Part shown: piece by piece, positions 43,379 to 52,935 of the stretch | Layout: each line of letters starts with the position of its first letter | Position numbering within the stretch: the first letter of the stretch is position 1 | Origin: Halospeciosus flavus | Lineage (GTDB): Archaea > Halobacteriota > Halobacteria > Halobacteriales > Halobacteriaceae | NCBI RefSeq assembly: GCF_029814175.1 | Contig: NZ_CP122312.1 | Location: forward strand, 1,984,001 to 2,048,000 | DNA length: 64,000 nucleotides | Direction of reading: 5' to 3' | Program-made: the position numbers and the translations under genes | The notes under the pieces: model-generated | The model's database searches: none | The model's input: only the letters and a program-made list of their open reading frames with translations | Told to the model about the DNA's origin: nothing

Positions 43379-43624
43379 TCAGTCTTGGACCGGCGGATTG
43401 CGGACGAGTCCGTCGGCGATGGGTGCGAGTGCGAGCGCGGAACTCCCGCCCGCGGCGACGCGGAACGGGACGGCGCCGGTGAGTGCCAGCGCGAGCCCGC
43501 CACAGAGCAACAGCGGAATCAGGAACAAAATCGCGTCGTAGCGACTCGGTGCGTCCACTGGCGTCGTGACGGTGGCGGATTCGCCCTGACGGTCGGCGCT
43601 CACACTCGACGGTTGGGACGCCAC
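43379..43624 (-). CDS. small membrane protein, function unknown
   Basis: 81 residues. A polar N-terminus (1-27) then two membrane helices (YDAILFLIPLLLCGGLALALTG and FRVAAGGSSALALAPIADGLV). Lies between pcc1 and pfdB in the rpl37ae-rpoP-pcc1 cluster. The family is seen in haloarchaeal clusters of this kind; no function known. Confidence 0.7.
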   Translation of the reverse strand: MASQPSSVSADRQGESATVTTPVDAPSRYDAILFLIPLLLCGGLALALTGAVPFRVAAGGSSALALAPIADGLVRNPPVQD

Positions 43625-43673
43625 CCTTCAAGAAGCGGCGGTCGGCCGAACGTTCGCCGACGCTCGGCGAACG

Positions 43674-43937
43674 CTACGAAGTGTTTCCGGTATCTCCGAG
43701 TGCAGCCGTCCGCTCGGCGACGGAGACGAGCCCACACCAACTGTTGCTCCCGGCCCGGAGGGCGGTGAGGTCGCTCGCCTCGACGACGACCTCGACGGTC
43801 CGGCCGTCGCGGCCGACGCTGGCGCTGGTCCGCTCGCTATCGATTTCGCCGGCCTCCCGCGCGACGCTCCGTTCGACGAGGCGAGCGCGGGCGACGTCGT
43901 CGTAATCGAAGAGAAGGGTCGTCCGGTGGGTCGTCAC
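43674..43937 (-). CDS. pcc1: KEOPS complex subunit Pcc1
   Basis: 87 residues, GTG start. Dimerisation subunit of the KEOPS complex that makes the t6A tRNA modification. [70 protein letters not shown] fit the CTAG/Pcc1 fold (two helices on a three-stranded sheet). Overlaps the rpoP stop by four bases (GTGA). Confidence 0.92.
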   Translation of the reverse strand: MTTHRTTLLFDYDDVARARLVERSVAREAGEIDSERTSASVGRDGRTVEVVVEASDLTALRAGSNSWCGLVSVAERTAALGDTGNTS

Positions 43938-44068
43938 TTGACGTCGACTTCTTTGACGTCGCGTGCGCGCTCTTTCAGCAGGACGCGGTGCCCGCAGTAG
44001 GGACAGCGGACGCCGCCGTACTCGTCGAGTTCGACGTCCCGCTTACAGCGCGAGCACTTGTACGCCAT
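43934..44068 (-). CDS. rpoP: RNA polymerase subunit P (Rpo12)
   Basis: 44 residues: [15 protein letters not shown], then [29 protein letters not shown] single zinc ribbon (CxxC...CxxC), the archaeal homologue of RPB12, which joins the Rpo3/Rpo10/Rpo11 assembly platform. Starts three bases after rpl37ae and overlaps pcc1. Translated directly from the sequence; complete. Confidence 0.95.
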   Translation of the reverse strand: MAYKCSRCKRDVELDEYGGVRCPYCGHRVLLKERARDVKEVDVK

Positions 44069-44071
44069 GGA

Positions 44072-44380
44072 TTACTCCTCGACTTCTTCTTCGGCTTCCG
44101 CTTCGCCACCCTCGCCGATCGCGGCGCGGATGGAGCGCTTCATCGCGCGGCCACCGGGCGTCTCGGGACGGTAGGCGCCGCCGGTGAACTTGTAGCCGCA
44201 CTTCTCGCAGGTCCAGATGCCGGTGCCGGCGCGGCCGACCTTCTCGGCGCCGCACTCGGGGCAGGTGTGATCAGCGTTCTTGTCCGACTCGATCTCAGAG
44301 ACGCGTCGGCGGGCAACGCGGCCGTACCGCGCGCCGAACCGACCCGAGCTCCCAGTAGTTCGGGCTCCTTCCTCGGCCAT
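44072..44380 (-). CDS. rpl37ae: 50S ribosomal protein L37Ae
   Basis: 102 residues from [31 protein letters not shown]. Zinc ribbon CPECG...CEKCG within [43 protein letters not shown]. Archaeal/eukaryotic large-subunit protein eL43. Heads the rpl37ae-rpoP-pcc1 cluster. ATG at 44380 is the family start; an in-frame ATG ten codons upstream is not needed. Confidence 0.95.
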   Translation of the reverse strand: MAEEGARTTGSSGRFGARYGRVARRRVSEIESDKNADHTCPECGAEKVGRAGTGIWTCEKCGYKFTGGAYRPETPGGRAMKRSIRAAIGEGGEAEAEEEVEE

Positions 44381-44449
44381 AGTACCAGTGTATACCCCCA
44401 GCGCGCACATAAGCGCTTTGAGTCTGTATCGAGGTGGCTGTCCGCGTCG

Positions 44450-45199
44450 CTACTCCTTCAGGCCGTCCGCTTCGAGCGCGTCGTTCAGGTCCTCGCGGAC
44501 GCGCTCGCCGGTCTCGCGGTCCATCGCCGTCGTGACGACGCGGTTCTCCTGGATGCTCGACCCCTCTCGGATGAGGAGGCGAACGTTGCCGTTCGCGTCG
44601 GCGCGGGTCACCTTCGCGCGGACGCCGCCCCGCGCGCTCGACCCGCTGGCGTCGATGGGACCGGGGACGATCTTCTTCACGTGTGGGTGGCTCGCGACCG
44701 TCTCGATGGCTCGCCACCCTTCGCGGTCACCCACGAGCGTCGAGTGCGACCCGCCGATCTTCTCCGCAGCGGCCTTCTCGACGATTTCGAGGTCCCGCCC
44801 GCCCCAGCGGTCCAGCACCGTCTCGACGGGGTCGTCGCCGCTCACCCGGTAGAGTTCGTGGTGGAGGTCGACGCGAAGCGCGCGGATTACGTCGCGCTCG
44901 CCCGTGACGAACACGGTATCGGGGCGCTTGCGGCGAATCTCGTCGGCGATGCGTCCCGCGAAGTTCCGCACCTGCGTCTGCTCGCGCTCTTCGTCCGTCT
45001 CCGGCGTCGTCGTGACGACCGTCTCGCCGAGGACGGGGTCGCGTGGGTCGTCCTCGTCGGCGCGGTCCTCGTCGAGGAAGGTGAGCGTCGCTCGCCGCTC
45101 GCCGATCTCGACGACGACGGCGTCGCAGTTGGCAGTGTGACATACCAGACAGTAGTCGCCCGGCTTGTCGAGGGGTGTGCCACACTGCCGACACTCCAT
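44450..45199 (-). CDS. DUF2103 zinc-binding protein
   Basis: 249 residues. N-terminal zinc cluster MECRQCGTPLDKPGDYCLVCHTANC, a central acidic region, and a C-terminal DUF2103 domain (about 150-215) with GGSHSTLVGDREGWRAIETVASHPHVKKIVPGPI and RGGVRAKVTRADANGNVRLLI. DUF2103 is an archaeal family of unknown role; basic, glycine-rich motifs could bind nucleic acid. Lies upstream of rpl37ae with a 69-base gap. Confidence 0.85.
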   Translation of the reverse strand: MECRQCGTPLDKPGDYCLVCHTANCDAVVVEIGERRATLTFLDEDRADEDDPRDPVLGETVVTTTPETDEEREQTQVRNFAGRIADEIRRKRPDTVFVTGERDVIRALRVDLHHELYRVSGDDPVETVLDRWGGRDLEIVEKAAAEKIGGSHSTLVGDREGWRAIETVASHPHVKKIVPGPIDASGSSARGGVRAKVTRADANGNVRLLIREGSSIQENRVVTTAMDRETGERVREDLNDALEADGLKE

Positions 45200-45262
45200 T
45201 TCCCCGAGCGTAGGCAGGGTACCCGTAAAACGGCCGTGATTCGTGAGAGTGTGTCGCGAACC

Positions 45263-45877
45263 TCAGACGCCCGCGCCGGTCGGTGCCTCGGGGAGTTCGA
45301 CCGGTTCGGCGTCGAGTCCGAGGTCCGCGAGTGCCTCCTCTAAGTGTTCGGCCTCGGCGTAGTCGGCGCCGTCGGCCTCCCGGATCTCCTGGGTCTTCGC
45401 GAGCACCTCGGCGCGGCGGTCGTCGGGAATCTCGTACTTGTCGGTCGCGAGTTCGATGACGAGACCGTTGTGGTCACGGGTGTACAGCGAGTGGAAGACC
45501 CCGCGGTCGAAGACGTTGTAGCCGTGGCCGGCGTCGTCGAGAGACTCCATCACCGTCTCGAACTCGTGGGGGTCGATGGAGAGCGAGATGTGGTGGACCG
45601 AGCCGACGCGGTGGCGGTGGGGTTGAGGGTTCGACTGGCGGTCCTCGTTGACGAAGAAGGTGAGGATGCGACCGTCGCCCGCGTCGAAGAAGAGGTGCGT
45701 CTGACTCGGGTCGTCGAGGTTCGGCTGCCGGAGGACCAGCGGCATCCCCAGGAGGTCGCGGTAGAACTCGACGGTGTCCTCTACGTTCGAGCCGATCATC
45801 GTGATGTGGTCGACGCCGGTCGTGTGGAATGGGGCGTCTGGCTGTGCTGCGTCGACGGGAACGTCCTCTCGTGCCAT
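45263..45877 (-). CDS. VOC (glyoxalase/dioxygenase) family protein
   Basis: 204 residues. A single two-repeat VOC domain (about 17-145): GVDHITMIGSNVEDTVEFYRDLLGMPLVLRQP, THLFFDAGDGRILTFFVNED, VGSVHHISLSIDPHEFE and FHSLYTRDHNGLVIELATDKYEIP. Metal ligands H (VDHITM), H (HHISL) and E (VIELA) are present. The C-terminal 50 residues are helical and acidic. Substrate unknown. Confidence 0.88.
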   Translation of the reverse strand: MAREDVPVDAAQPDAPFHTTGVDHITMIGSNVEDTVEFYRDLLGMPLVLRQPNLDDPSQTHLFFDAGDGRILTFFVNEDRQSNPQPHRHRVGSVHHISLSIDPHEFETVMESLDDAGHGYNVFDRGVFHSLYTRDHNGLVIELATDKYEIPDDRRAEVLAKTQEIREADGADYAEAEHLEEALADLGLDAEPVELPEAPTGAGV

Positions 45878-45939
45878 ACTCGACCTTGGACGTGTATCGG
45901 GAAATGTCTACTCCGTGGGCAATTCCCGCCGCGACCGCC

Positions 45940-47268
45940 TCACGACATCTCCAGCGGGGAGACCTTCATGAACTCGCGGAGGACCACGGTCGCGTAACTC
46001 CCCTTCGGGAGCCCGAACTCGACGGCGAGACCCTTCTCGACCTGCTCCCACTCGGGATGGGGGCGGACGAGGACGGCGCGGCGCGTCCCCTCCGAGTGGT
46101 AGTCGCCGGGGAGGTCGAAGTCCGACGACTCGACGCCGACGTCGTTCAGGACCTGGCGCTCGATTTCCCCCGGTTCGCCGTCGGCGAGTTCTGTCTCCGT
46201 GCCGACGAGCGGCGCGGTGACGAACGCTCGGTCGCGTCGGCAGTGACGGGTCACGACGTCGACGCGGTCCTCGCCGACGCGCTGGAGGCGGTCGGTGTCG
46301 GGGACGGGGAAGTCACCCGGCGCGTCCGTGTCGGCGAAACAGACCACGTCGCCGGCGACCGGTTCGTGGAAGGGCAGCCCCCGCGCGAGGCGCTCGGAGA
46401 GGATGCGGTTGAAGATGTAGGACTGTGCGGCGTCGACGAAGAACCGCCGGAGGTTCGAGGAGAAGGCGTTCAGTGCCTCGCGGAAGTCCTCGTCGGTGTC
46501 GCCACCGTTCTCGGCGAGGACGTTGAGCACTGCCCGCTCGTAGCGGAGGTGCTGGGGGAACTCGTCGATGGCACCCGCCCAGTCGCGGGTATCCTCGACG
46601 TAGTGGCGGGCGGCCTGGGTCTCCTCGGGTTCGTGTTCGGAGGGGTTCCCGATGTAGGCCATCACCGCGCCTTCCCAGTCCCCGCGGACGATGGCGAAGC
46701 CAACCTTGTGGGTGACCGGGCGCCGACTGCCGAAGCGCTGCTGGCCGAAGAAGTTGGGGATGGCGACGTCGCCGCCGCCGAACGCCTGGAGCTCGGCCAC
46801 GATCTCGTCGGCGTTCTCGGGGTGGTCCGGGTCGGCGACGACGATGTGGAACTCGTTGCCCGCGAGGTCGCCGAAGAAGATGTCACGTCCGGCCCGGCCG
46901 ACGGGTTCGAGGTCGGCGTCCCGGACGTCCGGGAGGTCCTCGGGGCCGATGCCGTCGACGCTGAACAACTGGGTCGTCACGGCACGGCGGTCTTTCGTCC
47001 CGGCCCACGAGACGCGCTCGCGGCTGATGCCGAGGCGGTTCGAGAGTTCCCGGGCGAAACTGTTCGTGTCCCAGTTCCGGAGGGTCGCGCGGAAGACGAG
47101 GTGGGGGTAGTCGCCGGTGTCGGCGTCGAGTGGCTGGGTCTCGAAGCGCTCGACCTCACGGACTTCGAAGTCCTCGGGTTCGTCACGGAGTCGGCCGCCG
47201 ACGCCGTCGGTCTCGCTGACGTAGTACTCGATGCCGACCGCCTGCTCGACGGGGTGTGCCTCGCGCAT
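45940..47268 (-). CDS. truD: tRNA pseudouridine(13) synthase TruD
   Basis: 442 residues. [12 protein letters not shown] start; [13 protein letters not shown] carries the catalytic Asp (motif GxKDRxA, about residue 92); [23 protein letters not shown] is the NxFGxQRFG motif; C-terminal [18 protein letters not shown] completes the fold. The insertion TRUD domain lies in the middle. Overlaps the pth2 stop by one base (TAATG), so the two are coupled. Confidence 0.96.
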   Translation of the reverse strand: MREAHPVEQAVGIEYYVSETDGVGGRLRDEPEDFEVREVERFETQPLDADTGDYPHLVFRATLRNWDTNSFARELSNRLGISRERVSWAGTKDRRAVTTQLFSVDGIGPEDLPDVRDADLEPVGRAGRDIFFGDLAGNEFHIVVADPDHPENADEIVAELQAFGGGDVAIPNFFGQQRFGSRRPVTHKVGFAIVRGDWEGAVMAYIGNPSEHEPEETQAARHYVEDTRDWAGAIDEFPQHLRYERAVLNVLAENGGDTDEDFREALNAFSSNLRRFFVDAAQSYIFNRILSERLARGLPFHEPVAGDVVCFADTDAPGDFPVPDTDRLQRVGEDRVDVVTRHCRRDRAFVTAPLVGTETELADGEPGEIERQVLNDVGVESSDFDLPGDYHSEGTRRAVLVRPHPEWEQVEKGLAVEFGLPKGSYATVVLREFMKVSPLEMS

Positions 47269-47606
47269 TAGTAGAGGGAGAGGTCGCCCGTGACGCGGTC
47301 GACCTCGTTTTCGGGCGCCGGTCCGACGGCGAGCGTGGTCACGGTTCCCGGTTCGAGTTGCGTGTGGCCGGCGTCGCGGATGAGCGCGTAGGGGACGCCT
47401 GCCCGGCGCGCCTCCTCGGCGAGTTCCTGGAGTTCGGACTCACCCGTGGCCTTCAGGACGATCTTCTTCTGTCCGCCCTGTTTCCAGGCACGCTGGGCGT
47501 CGTCGTCGGCGTTCTCGTAGGCCGACAGCGAGGCGTGGGCCACCTGTGCGGCCAACTTCCCCTCGCCCATCCCGAGGTCCGAGCGGGCGACGATGGCTTG
47601 CTTCAT
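47268..47606 (-). CDS. pth2: Peptidyl-tRNA hydrolase Pth2
   Basis: 112 residues from [31 protein letters not shown]. Archaeal/eukaryotic Pth2, which releases peptides from peptidyl-tRNA: [62 protein letters not shown]. Complete. Upstream partner of truD. Confidence 0.97.
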   Translation of the reverse strand: MKQAIVARSDLGMGEGKLAAQVAHASLSAYENADDDAQRAWKQGGQKKIVLKATGESELQELAEEARRAGVPYALIRDAGHTQLEPGTVTTLAVGPAPENEVDRVTGDLSLY

Positions 47607-47691
47607 GGTCGTACTGTCGAGTCCGGCCCCCTTATCGATGGCTACTCGACTGCCCATTATTTTCAAGTTAGTTCAGAGTGTAATAACCAAC

Positions 47692-48414
47692 ATGCCGCCG
47701 CTGACGCCCCTGGTTCGGCCTGGGAGATACTATCGAGAGTTCAGCCCCTCCATCTTCGAGGCGTGTACAGTCGTCTTCCTCACCGCACTCGTCGTGAGTT
47801 CCTCGTTGTTGACGATCGGCGTCATTGCCGCGGGAGGAGTCCACGTCAACGTCGCCGTCGAGAGTCCGGCACACCCGTCGGACGCGATCTGTACCGCCAC
47901 AGGGTCCAACGCAGACAGCATCAAGCAGGTGAACGGACCCGGCTGTACCGTCCCGTCGACGACCGCGGCGTTCGTCACCGGGTGGCGGACGGTCAGCGCG
48001 TGGGCGCCCCTGACGTTCGCGGGCGTCTACGTCGTCTGGTTCGGCGTGGCGGCGGCACTCCACCTCCTCAGTCGCCTGTTCGCCGACACGCCCTCCTTCG
48101 GCGACACGATGGCCGTCGCCGGGTGGGGTATCGGACCGCTCGCGCTCGAAGCGCTGCTCTCCTTGCTGCTCGTCGTGCTGGCGTTCGCCAAGATTCCGAC
48201 GAACGTACCGCTGACCGGGACGATCTCGACGGCGAGTTCGCTCCTCGTCGCGTTCGGCGGGACCATCCGCTTCCTCGCGTCGGTCGGGACCGCGGTGTGG
48301 CAGGGGTACGTCTGGACCTTCGGCCTCAAGCGCGTCCACGACCTCTCGATCACGCGTGCCACCGTGGCCGCCGGGTCGGTCACCGTCGTCCTGTTCGTGC
48401 TCGCGGGCCTCTAG
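47692..48414 (+). CDS. YIP1-like membrane protein
   Basis: 240 residues from [21 protein letters not shown]. About five membrane helices (25-50, 103-127, 140-165, 172-190 and 218-240) with an extracytoplasmic stretch between the first two. The pattern (N-terminal [34 protein letters not shown]) fits haloarchaeal YIP1-family proteins. Function unknown. Divergent from pth2. Confidence 0.75.
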   Translation: MPPLTPLVRPGRYYREFSPSIFEACTVVFLTALVVSSSLLTIGVIAAGGVHVNVAVESPAHPSDAICTATGSNADSIKQVNGPGCTVPSTTAAFVTGWRTVSAWAPLTFAGVYVVWFGVAAALHLLSRLFADTPSFGDTMAVAGWGIGPLALEALLSLLLVVLAFAKIPTNVPLTGTISTASSLLVAFGGTIRFLASVGTAVWQGYVWTFGLKRVHDLSITRATVAAGSVTVVLFVLAGL

Positions 48415-48509
48415 GCGACGAAGTGCTTGACGCCCTCCACACGAGTGAAGTTGTGGGCTTTCTCCTGTATCCCGTAACCGTTAGGCCCCGTGCACTACTT
48501 TACTGGGAT

Positions 48510-50525
48510 ATGATCCTCTCGGATACCGACCTTCTCGCCCGACTCGAGGAGGGCGACCTGGTCGTCGACCCCCTCGACGACCTCGACCTGCAGGTCCAAC
48601 CCGCCAGTATCGACGTCCGTCTCGGCCGGGAATTCCTCGAGTTCCAGCGCACCAACATCTCCTGTATCCACCCGAACGACGAACGCGAAGTCGAGGAGTA
48701 CGTCTCCGAAACTCACGTCGACGAGGGCGACGAGTTCATCCTCCACCCCGGCGACTTCGTCCTCGGGACGACTAAAGAACGCGTCGAGGTGCCGCCGGAC
48801 CTTGTCGCACAGGTCGAAGGACGGTCGTCTCTGGGCCGTCTCGCCGTCGTGGTGCACGCATCGCTCCCGGCTGACGAAGAACTGTTCCTCTGGACGGCCG
48901 AAGATGGATTCGGCTTCTACGAAATCGGTGAGGTCGTCGCGGAGGAGATGGACGCGCGTGCGGTCTCGTTCGATCCGAAGTCACTCCGTGTACGGACACA
49001 TGACGTGACCGACTTCATTACGAATCCCGTGAAGCGCATCTACCGGGTGACCCTTGACTCCGGACGCGAAGTCCACGTCACGAAGGACCACAACATCTTC
49101 ACTCTCGACGAATGGGGAGAAGTCACCCGCGTTGCGAGCGAGGACGCTATCGGCGAACACGTGATGGTACCTGGAACGCTCCCGGGCCCGCGTGGTGAAG
49201 AGACGGAAATCGACCTCGTTGACCTGTTCGCCGAGGATGATGAGGAAGTCGTCGTGTACGCGGCCGACGGCCTCGGTTCTGTTGACTGGAACGACGTAGC
49301 TGATGGTTCCCAGCGACACTACGAGTCTCGGGACAGTGCACCACTCTCTGCTGTCACGTCGACGGCTATCCCGAACGACGCCGAGATAGCGTTCAAGCAG
49401 AGCGATACGAGAATTCCGCGATATCTCGATGTGACGTCAGAACTTGGATGGGTTCTCGGTTTCTACGTAGCAGAAGGGTACGCTCGGCGAAATCAACTCA
49501 TCTTCACGAACACGAACGAACAGTATCTCGACCGGGTCGCCGACTGGTTCAATCAGTACGACACATCGCTGTCGTGGAGTGAAACGCCACATGGAGTCAG
49601 CCAGCTCACTGTCTGCTCCACACTTTGGTCGAAGGTGTTTCGTGCACTCGCTGGAGAAGGCAGTACGAAGAACGTTCCCGAACGCGCGTGGAACTGGTCG
49701 GATACTGTACTCGAAAGCTTCCTCGGTGGCCTCTTGGATGGTGATGGCCACCGTCGTGAAGAACGCGCTACGCTGTACACAGCGAACGAGGAGCTCGCGA
49801 ATCGCGCGACGTATCTCGGGTCACGTCTCGGTTACGCGACGTCGACATACTATCGAGAGCGGGATAACGAAGCGAATAGTGATGAGTGGAGTGTCGACTT
49901 CTACGACAGTAGTTCATACAAACGTGGCCAATATGTGCCGAACCCGTCCAAGCTCCTAAAGTCACTCCGTGAGGATGCTGGACTCACTATGGCTGAGGTA
50001 GCAGAAGATATCGGCCGGTCCTCAAAGTCGAGCGTCTCGAACGTCGAGAACGAGGAGTACGAGACAGTGAAACGGGAGACCCTCCGTGCGTTCCGTGATT
50101 GCTACGCCGAGCATGGCGTAGACGTCTCCCGACTCGACGATATCCTCACTGAGCACGTACGGTTCGACAGGGTAGAGTCCGTCGAAAAGACGGACCGCGT
50201 CGAGACGACGTACGACCTCGAAGTGCAACCGAACGGGCGGAAGATCGAGAACTTCCTCGGTGGATTCGGTGGGATTTTCCTATCGAACACGGCCGGCTTC
50301 ATCGACCCCGGGTACGAGGGGCAGGTGACCCTCGAACTCTCGAACCTCGGGTCCGCTCCCGTGGCGCTCACACCCGGGATGCGTATCTCGCAACTCGTCT
50401 TCACGGAACTCGCGACGCCGGCGTCCCGCCCGTACGGCGAAGAACGCGGGTCGAAGTACCAGGGCCAGCGCGGGCCACAGGCCTCGCGTATCCAGGGTGA
50501 CCAGGAGTTCGGAGGGGACCAATGA
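48510..50525 (+). CDS. dcd: dCTP deaminase interrupted by an intein
   Basis: 671-codon frame: N-extein 1-117, intein 118-593, C-extein 594-671. Spliced product 195 residues, the normal size for Dcd, which deaminates dCTP to dUTP. N-extein ends [16 protein letters not shown] (catalytic Ser/Arg region) and C-extein starts [21 protein letters not shown] (catalytic Glu in TLELSN), so the insertion splits the active site and the precursor should be inactive until spliced. The C-terminus [26 protein letters not shown] is canonical. The stop overlaps the next gene by four bases (ATGA). Confidence 0.96.
   Translation: MILSDTDLLARLEEGDLVVDPLDDLDLQVQPASIDVRLGREFLEFQRTNISCIHPNDEREVEEYVSETHVDEGDEFILHPGDFVLGTTKERVEVPPDLVAQVEGRSSLGRLAVVVHASLPADEELFLWTAEDGFGFYEIGEVVAEEMDARAVSFDPKSLRVRTHDVTDFITNPVKRIYRVTLDSGREVHVTKDHNIFTLDEWGEVTRVASEDAIGEHVMVPGTLPGPRGEETEIDLVDLFAEDDEEVVVYAADGLGSVDWNDVADGSQRHYESRDSAPLSAVTSTAIPNDAEIAFKQSDTRIPRYLDVTSELGWVLGFYVAEGYARRNQLIFTNTNEQYLDRVADWFNQYDTSLSWSETPHGVSQLTVCSTLWSKVFRALAGEGSTKNVPERAWNWSDTVLESFLGGLLDGDGHRREERATLYTANEELANRATYLGSRLGYATSTYYRERDNEANSDEWSVDFYDSSSYKRGQYVPNPSKLLKSLREDAGLTMAEVAEDIGRSSKSSVSNVENEEYETVKRETLRAFRDCYAEHGVDVSRLDDILTEHVRFDRVESVEKTDRVETTYDLEVQPNGRKIENFLGGFGGIFLSNTAGFIDPGYEGQVTLELSNLGSAPVALTPGMRISQLVFTELATPASRPYGEERGSKYQGQRGPQASRIQGDQEFGGDQ
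48861..50288 (+). mobile_element. intein with LAGLIDADG homing endonuclease and HTH
   Basis: 476 residues in frame within dcd. First residue Ser ([11 protein letters not shown], block A); block [11 protein letters not shown] at 71-80 (TxxH); LAGLIDADG-type helices [12 protein letters not shown] (195-206) and [10 protein letters not shown] (287-296); an XRE-like HTH ([32 protein letters not shown], 369-400); block F YDLEV...IENF (451-465); block G GIFLSN with terminal Asn; +1 residue Thr. The residue before the Asn is Ser instead of the usual His. Base composition is visibly more A/T-rich than the exteins from about 49.2 kb on, consistent with horizontal spread. Confidence 0.95.
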
Positions 50526-51439
50526 AGTTCGTCGAAGAGGTCGTCGTCGAGGAGTTCCTCCCGACGTTTCGCTCGATGCTGGCCGAGGACCTCCGCGAGC
50601 GGGGGTTGACCCAACAGGAGGTCGCCGAGGCGCTGGGCATCAGCCAGAGCGCCGTCTCGAAGTACGCCCAGGGTGCGGTCGACCGCAACGCGGACCTCGC
50701 CACCGACGAACGCGTCCAGGACCTCGTCGAGCGCGTCGCCGAGGGGTTCGACTCGGGGAGCATGAGCAGCGTGCAGGCACTCGTCGAAGCCGAAGTGCTC
50801 ATCCGTCGACTCGAAGCGCCGGGCGACCGCCTCGCTACACTCCACGAGGAGGCGATGCCCGCACTCGCCGACTACGAGGCCGATTTCCGAATCCACGACC
50901 CCGAGAGCGAACTCCGCGCCCGCGAGCACGCCCGGTCGTCGGTGAAACGCGGACTGCGCGTCCTCGAACACGCGAGCGGGTTCGCGACCCTCATCCCGAA
51001 CGTCGGTTCGAACCTTGTCGAGTGCACGCCCGACGCGACGGACGTCGAGGACGTGGTCGGCGTCCCCGGCCGCATCTTCGACGTCATGGGTCGCACCGAG
51101 GTGCCGGCCGAACCCGAATTCGGCGTCTCCGAACACGTCGCGAGCGTCCTGCTCGCCGCCCGCGACGAGGGTGCCGACGCCGCCGCCGCGCTCAACGTGG
51201 CGTACGACGAGGGACTCGTCCAGCAACTCGAAGACCTCGGCTACGTCACCGTCGAGTTCGACGCGGCGTACGAACGCGGCGAGGACGGCGGTATCCGAGA
51301 GGCCGTCGCCGAGGCGCTCGCCCGCGAACCCGACGCGACCGTCCTCTACCAGACCGGCGGGTTCGGCGTCGAACCGAACGTCTACATCCTCGCGGCGTCC
51401 GCGGTCGACGCCGCCGAAATCGCCCGCGACGTCGTCTGA
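50522..51439 (+). CDS. ThiR-like regulator: HTH plus ThiN domain
   Basis: 305 residues. N-terminal HTH ([26 protein letters not shown], about 27-52) with a helical linker, then a ThiN (thiamine-phosphate synthase-type) domain (about 110-305) including [32 protein letters not shown] and [20 protein letters not shown]-ThiN proteins are the archaeal ThiR repressors that sense thiamine phosphates and control thiamine genes; whether this one is catalytic or only regulatory cannot be read. Coupled to dcd by a four-base overlap. Confidence 0.85.
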   Translation: MKFVEEVVVEEFLPTFRSMLAEDLRERGLTQQEVAEALGISQSAVSKYAQGAVDRNADLATDERVQDLVERVAEGFDSGSMSSVQALVEAEVLIRRLEAPGDRLATLHEEAMPALADYEADFRIHDPESELRAREHARSSVKRGLRVLEHASGFATLIPNVGSNLVECTPDATDVEDVVGVPGRIFDVMGRTEVPAEPEFGVSEHVASVLLAARDEGADAAAALNVAYDEGLVQQLEDLGYVTVEFDAAYERGEDGGIREAVAEALAREPDATVLYQTGGFGVEPNVYILAASAVDAAEIARDVV

Positions 51440-51448
51440 GAACACGCG

Positions 51449-52108
51449 ATGTCCGACGAGGTCCAGTCCTTCTACACGCGCATCGCGCCCGTCTTCGACC
51501 TCGTCGCACGCTACACGCCCGGCGTCGGTGCCGCCCGACGTGTCGCCGCCGAAACTCTCGCGCTGACGCCCGGCGACACCGTCCTCGACGTCGGCTGTGG
51601 CACCGGCGCGAACGCACCGACCCTCCGCGAACAGGTCGGTGCGAGTGGCCGCGTCGTCGGCGTCGACCTGACCGAGGCACTCCTCCGGCGCGCACGGACA
51701 CGCGGCGTCGACGTCGTCCGTGGTGACGCGACGCGGCTTCCCGTCGACGGCCCGGTCGACGGCGTCCTCGCGACGTTCGTCGTCGGGATGTTCGAAGACC
51801 CCGAGACGGTCGTCTCGTCGTGGCTCGACTGTCTCACCGAGGGTGACCGACTCGTCGTCCTCGAAGCGACGTCAAGCGACCACCCGTTCGGACGGGTCGC
51901 CAATCCACTGTTCGAGCGGTTCGTCCGCACCGGCGCACCCGACCCCCAGGGCGGACGAGACGAGCGCGAACACGACGCTGGCGTCCGCTCACTCCTCGAC
52001 GAGCGGGTCGCGACGGCAGAGCGAACGCTCCGCGTCGCCGAGGGAGTGACCGTCGAGAAACGAACGCGGTTGGCCGGGTTCCTGACGCTGCTGGTCGCCG
52101 AGCGTTAG
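51449..52108 (+). CDS. class I SAM-dependent methyltransferase
   Basis: 219 residues. FYTRIAPVFDLVARYTPG start like UbiE-type enzymes; motif I VLDVGCGTGANAPTL (about 45-59), motif II VVGVDLTEALLRRAR, motif III DVVRGDATRLPV, and VLATFVVGMFEDPETVV. Substrate unknown. Nine bases after the ThiR-like gene; overlaps the convergent coaBC-type ligase gene tail-to-tail by four bases. Confidence 0.88.
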   Translation: MSDEVQSFYTRIAPVFDLVARYTPGVGAARRVAAETLALTPGDTVLDVGCGTGANAPTLREQVGASGRVVGVDLTEALLRRARTRGVDVVRGDATRLPVDGPVDGVLATFVVGMFEDPETVVSSWLDCLTEGDRLVVLEATSSDHPFGRVANPLFERFVRTGAPDPQGGRDEREHDAGVRSLLDERVATAERTLRVAEGVTVEKRTRLAGFLTLLVAER

Positions 52109-52893
52109 GACTCGCGCTTCCGTTCCTGTTCCCGCTCCCGTTCGGCGACGCCCTCGCGAATCTGTCGTTCGGCGGCTTCGAGAGTCTCTTCGGCGTCGAA
52201 CTCGGCGACGATGCGTTCGAGTTCGGCGCGCGGTTCGTCCTGTAGGTCGCGGGCGTGTTCCGTGATGTTCGGAATCGCCCGGATGATGTTGTCGATAATC
52301 GGGACGGCCGCGGTCTGTGGGGAGCGCGAGAGGGGGTTGAGGTCGATCACGATCTCGGTCTTGCCCATCTCGGCGAGTGCCTCGGCGCGGTCGCCGTCTT
52401 CGAGGGGGACGAGCACGACGTCGGCGTCGTAGATGCCGTCGGCGTCGACCTTCGCGCGCTCGTGGGAGAGTCCAGGGATGCGGGCGTCGGCTTTCAGCCC
52501 CTTCACGTCCTCGGCACCGTGCTCGCGGAGGTGTTCGGCGATCTTCTGTAGGCGCTCTTCGGTGCGGTTGAACAGGTTCACTTCGAGGTCGGCGTCGACG
52601 ACTTCGGCGAGTTCGACGAGTTCGCCGGGGACGAGTGCGGCGACGTTGCCGTTGACGCTCAACACTGGGTGGTCGGCGAGCAGGAGGTGTGCGGCGGCGA
52701 CGCGTTCGGCCTCGTCGGCGCTCGGGGTCGTCTCCTCGCCGAGCAGGTAGTCGAAGGCTTCGCCACGGCCCTCCGCGATGAGTCCCTGCTTGCTGGTGAT
52801 GCCCTTCTCGACGCCCTCCTCGATGCGGTGGCGGGTCAGCAACGACTGGTACCGGGGGTGGTCTTCGGGAATCTCGACCTCGTCCTCGCTCAT
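52105..52893 (-). CDS. 4-phosphopantoate--beta-alanine ligase (phosphopantothenate synthetase)
   Basis: 262 residues. Archaeal CoA-pathway enzyme joining 4-phosphopantoate and beta-alanine with ATP. Conserved stretches: IPEDHPRYQSLLTRHRIEEGVEKGITSKQGLIAEGRGEAFDYLLGE, AAAHLLLADHPVLSVNGNVAALVPGELV, NLFNRTEER and IVIDLNPLSRSPQTAAVPIIDNIIRAIPNI. The C-terminal 40 residues are charged and coiled-coil-like. Just downstream of pantoate kinase on the same strand (42-base gap), which supplies its substrate. Confidence 0.94.
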   Translation of the reverse strand: MSEDEVEIPEDHPRYQSLLTRHRIEEGVEKGITSKQGLIAEGRGEAFDYLLGEETTPSADEAERVAAAHLLLADHPVLSVNGNVAALVPGELVELAEVVDADLEVNLFNRTEERLQKIAEHLREHGAEDVKGLKADARIPGLSHERAKVDADGIYDADVVLVPLEDGDRAEALAEMGKTEIVIDLNPLSRSPQTAAVPIIDNIIRAIPNITEHARDLQDEPRAELERIVAEFDAEETLEAAERQIREGVAEREREQERKRES

Positions 52894-52935
52894 GGACGTG
52901 TGTGTGTGGGTCGACGAGAAAAGTGGTCCGTTCTG

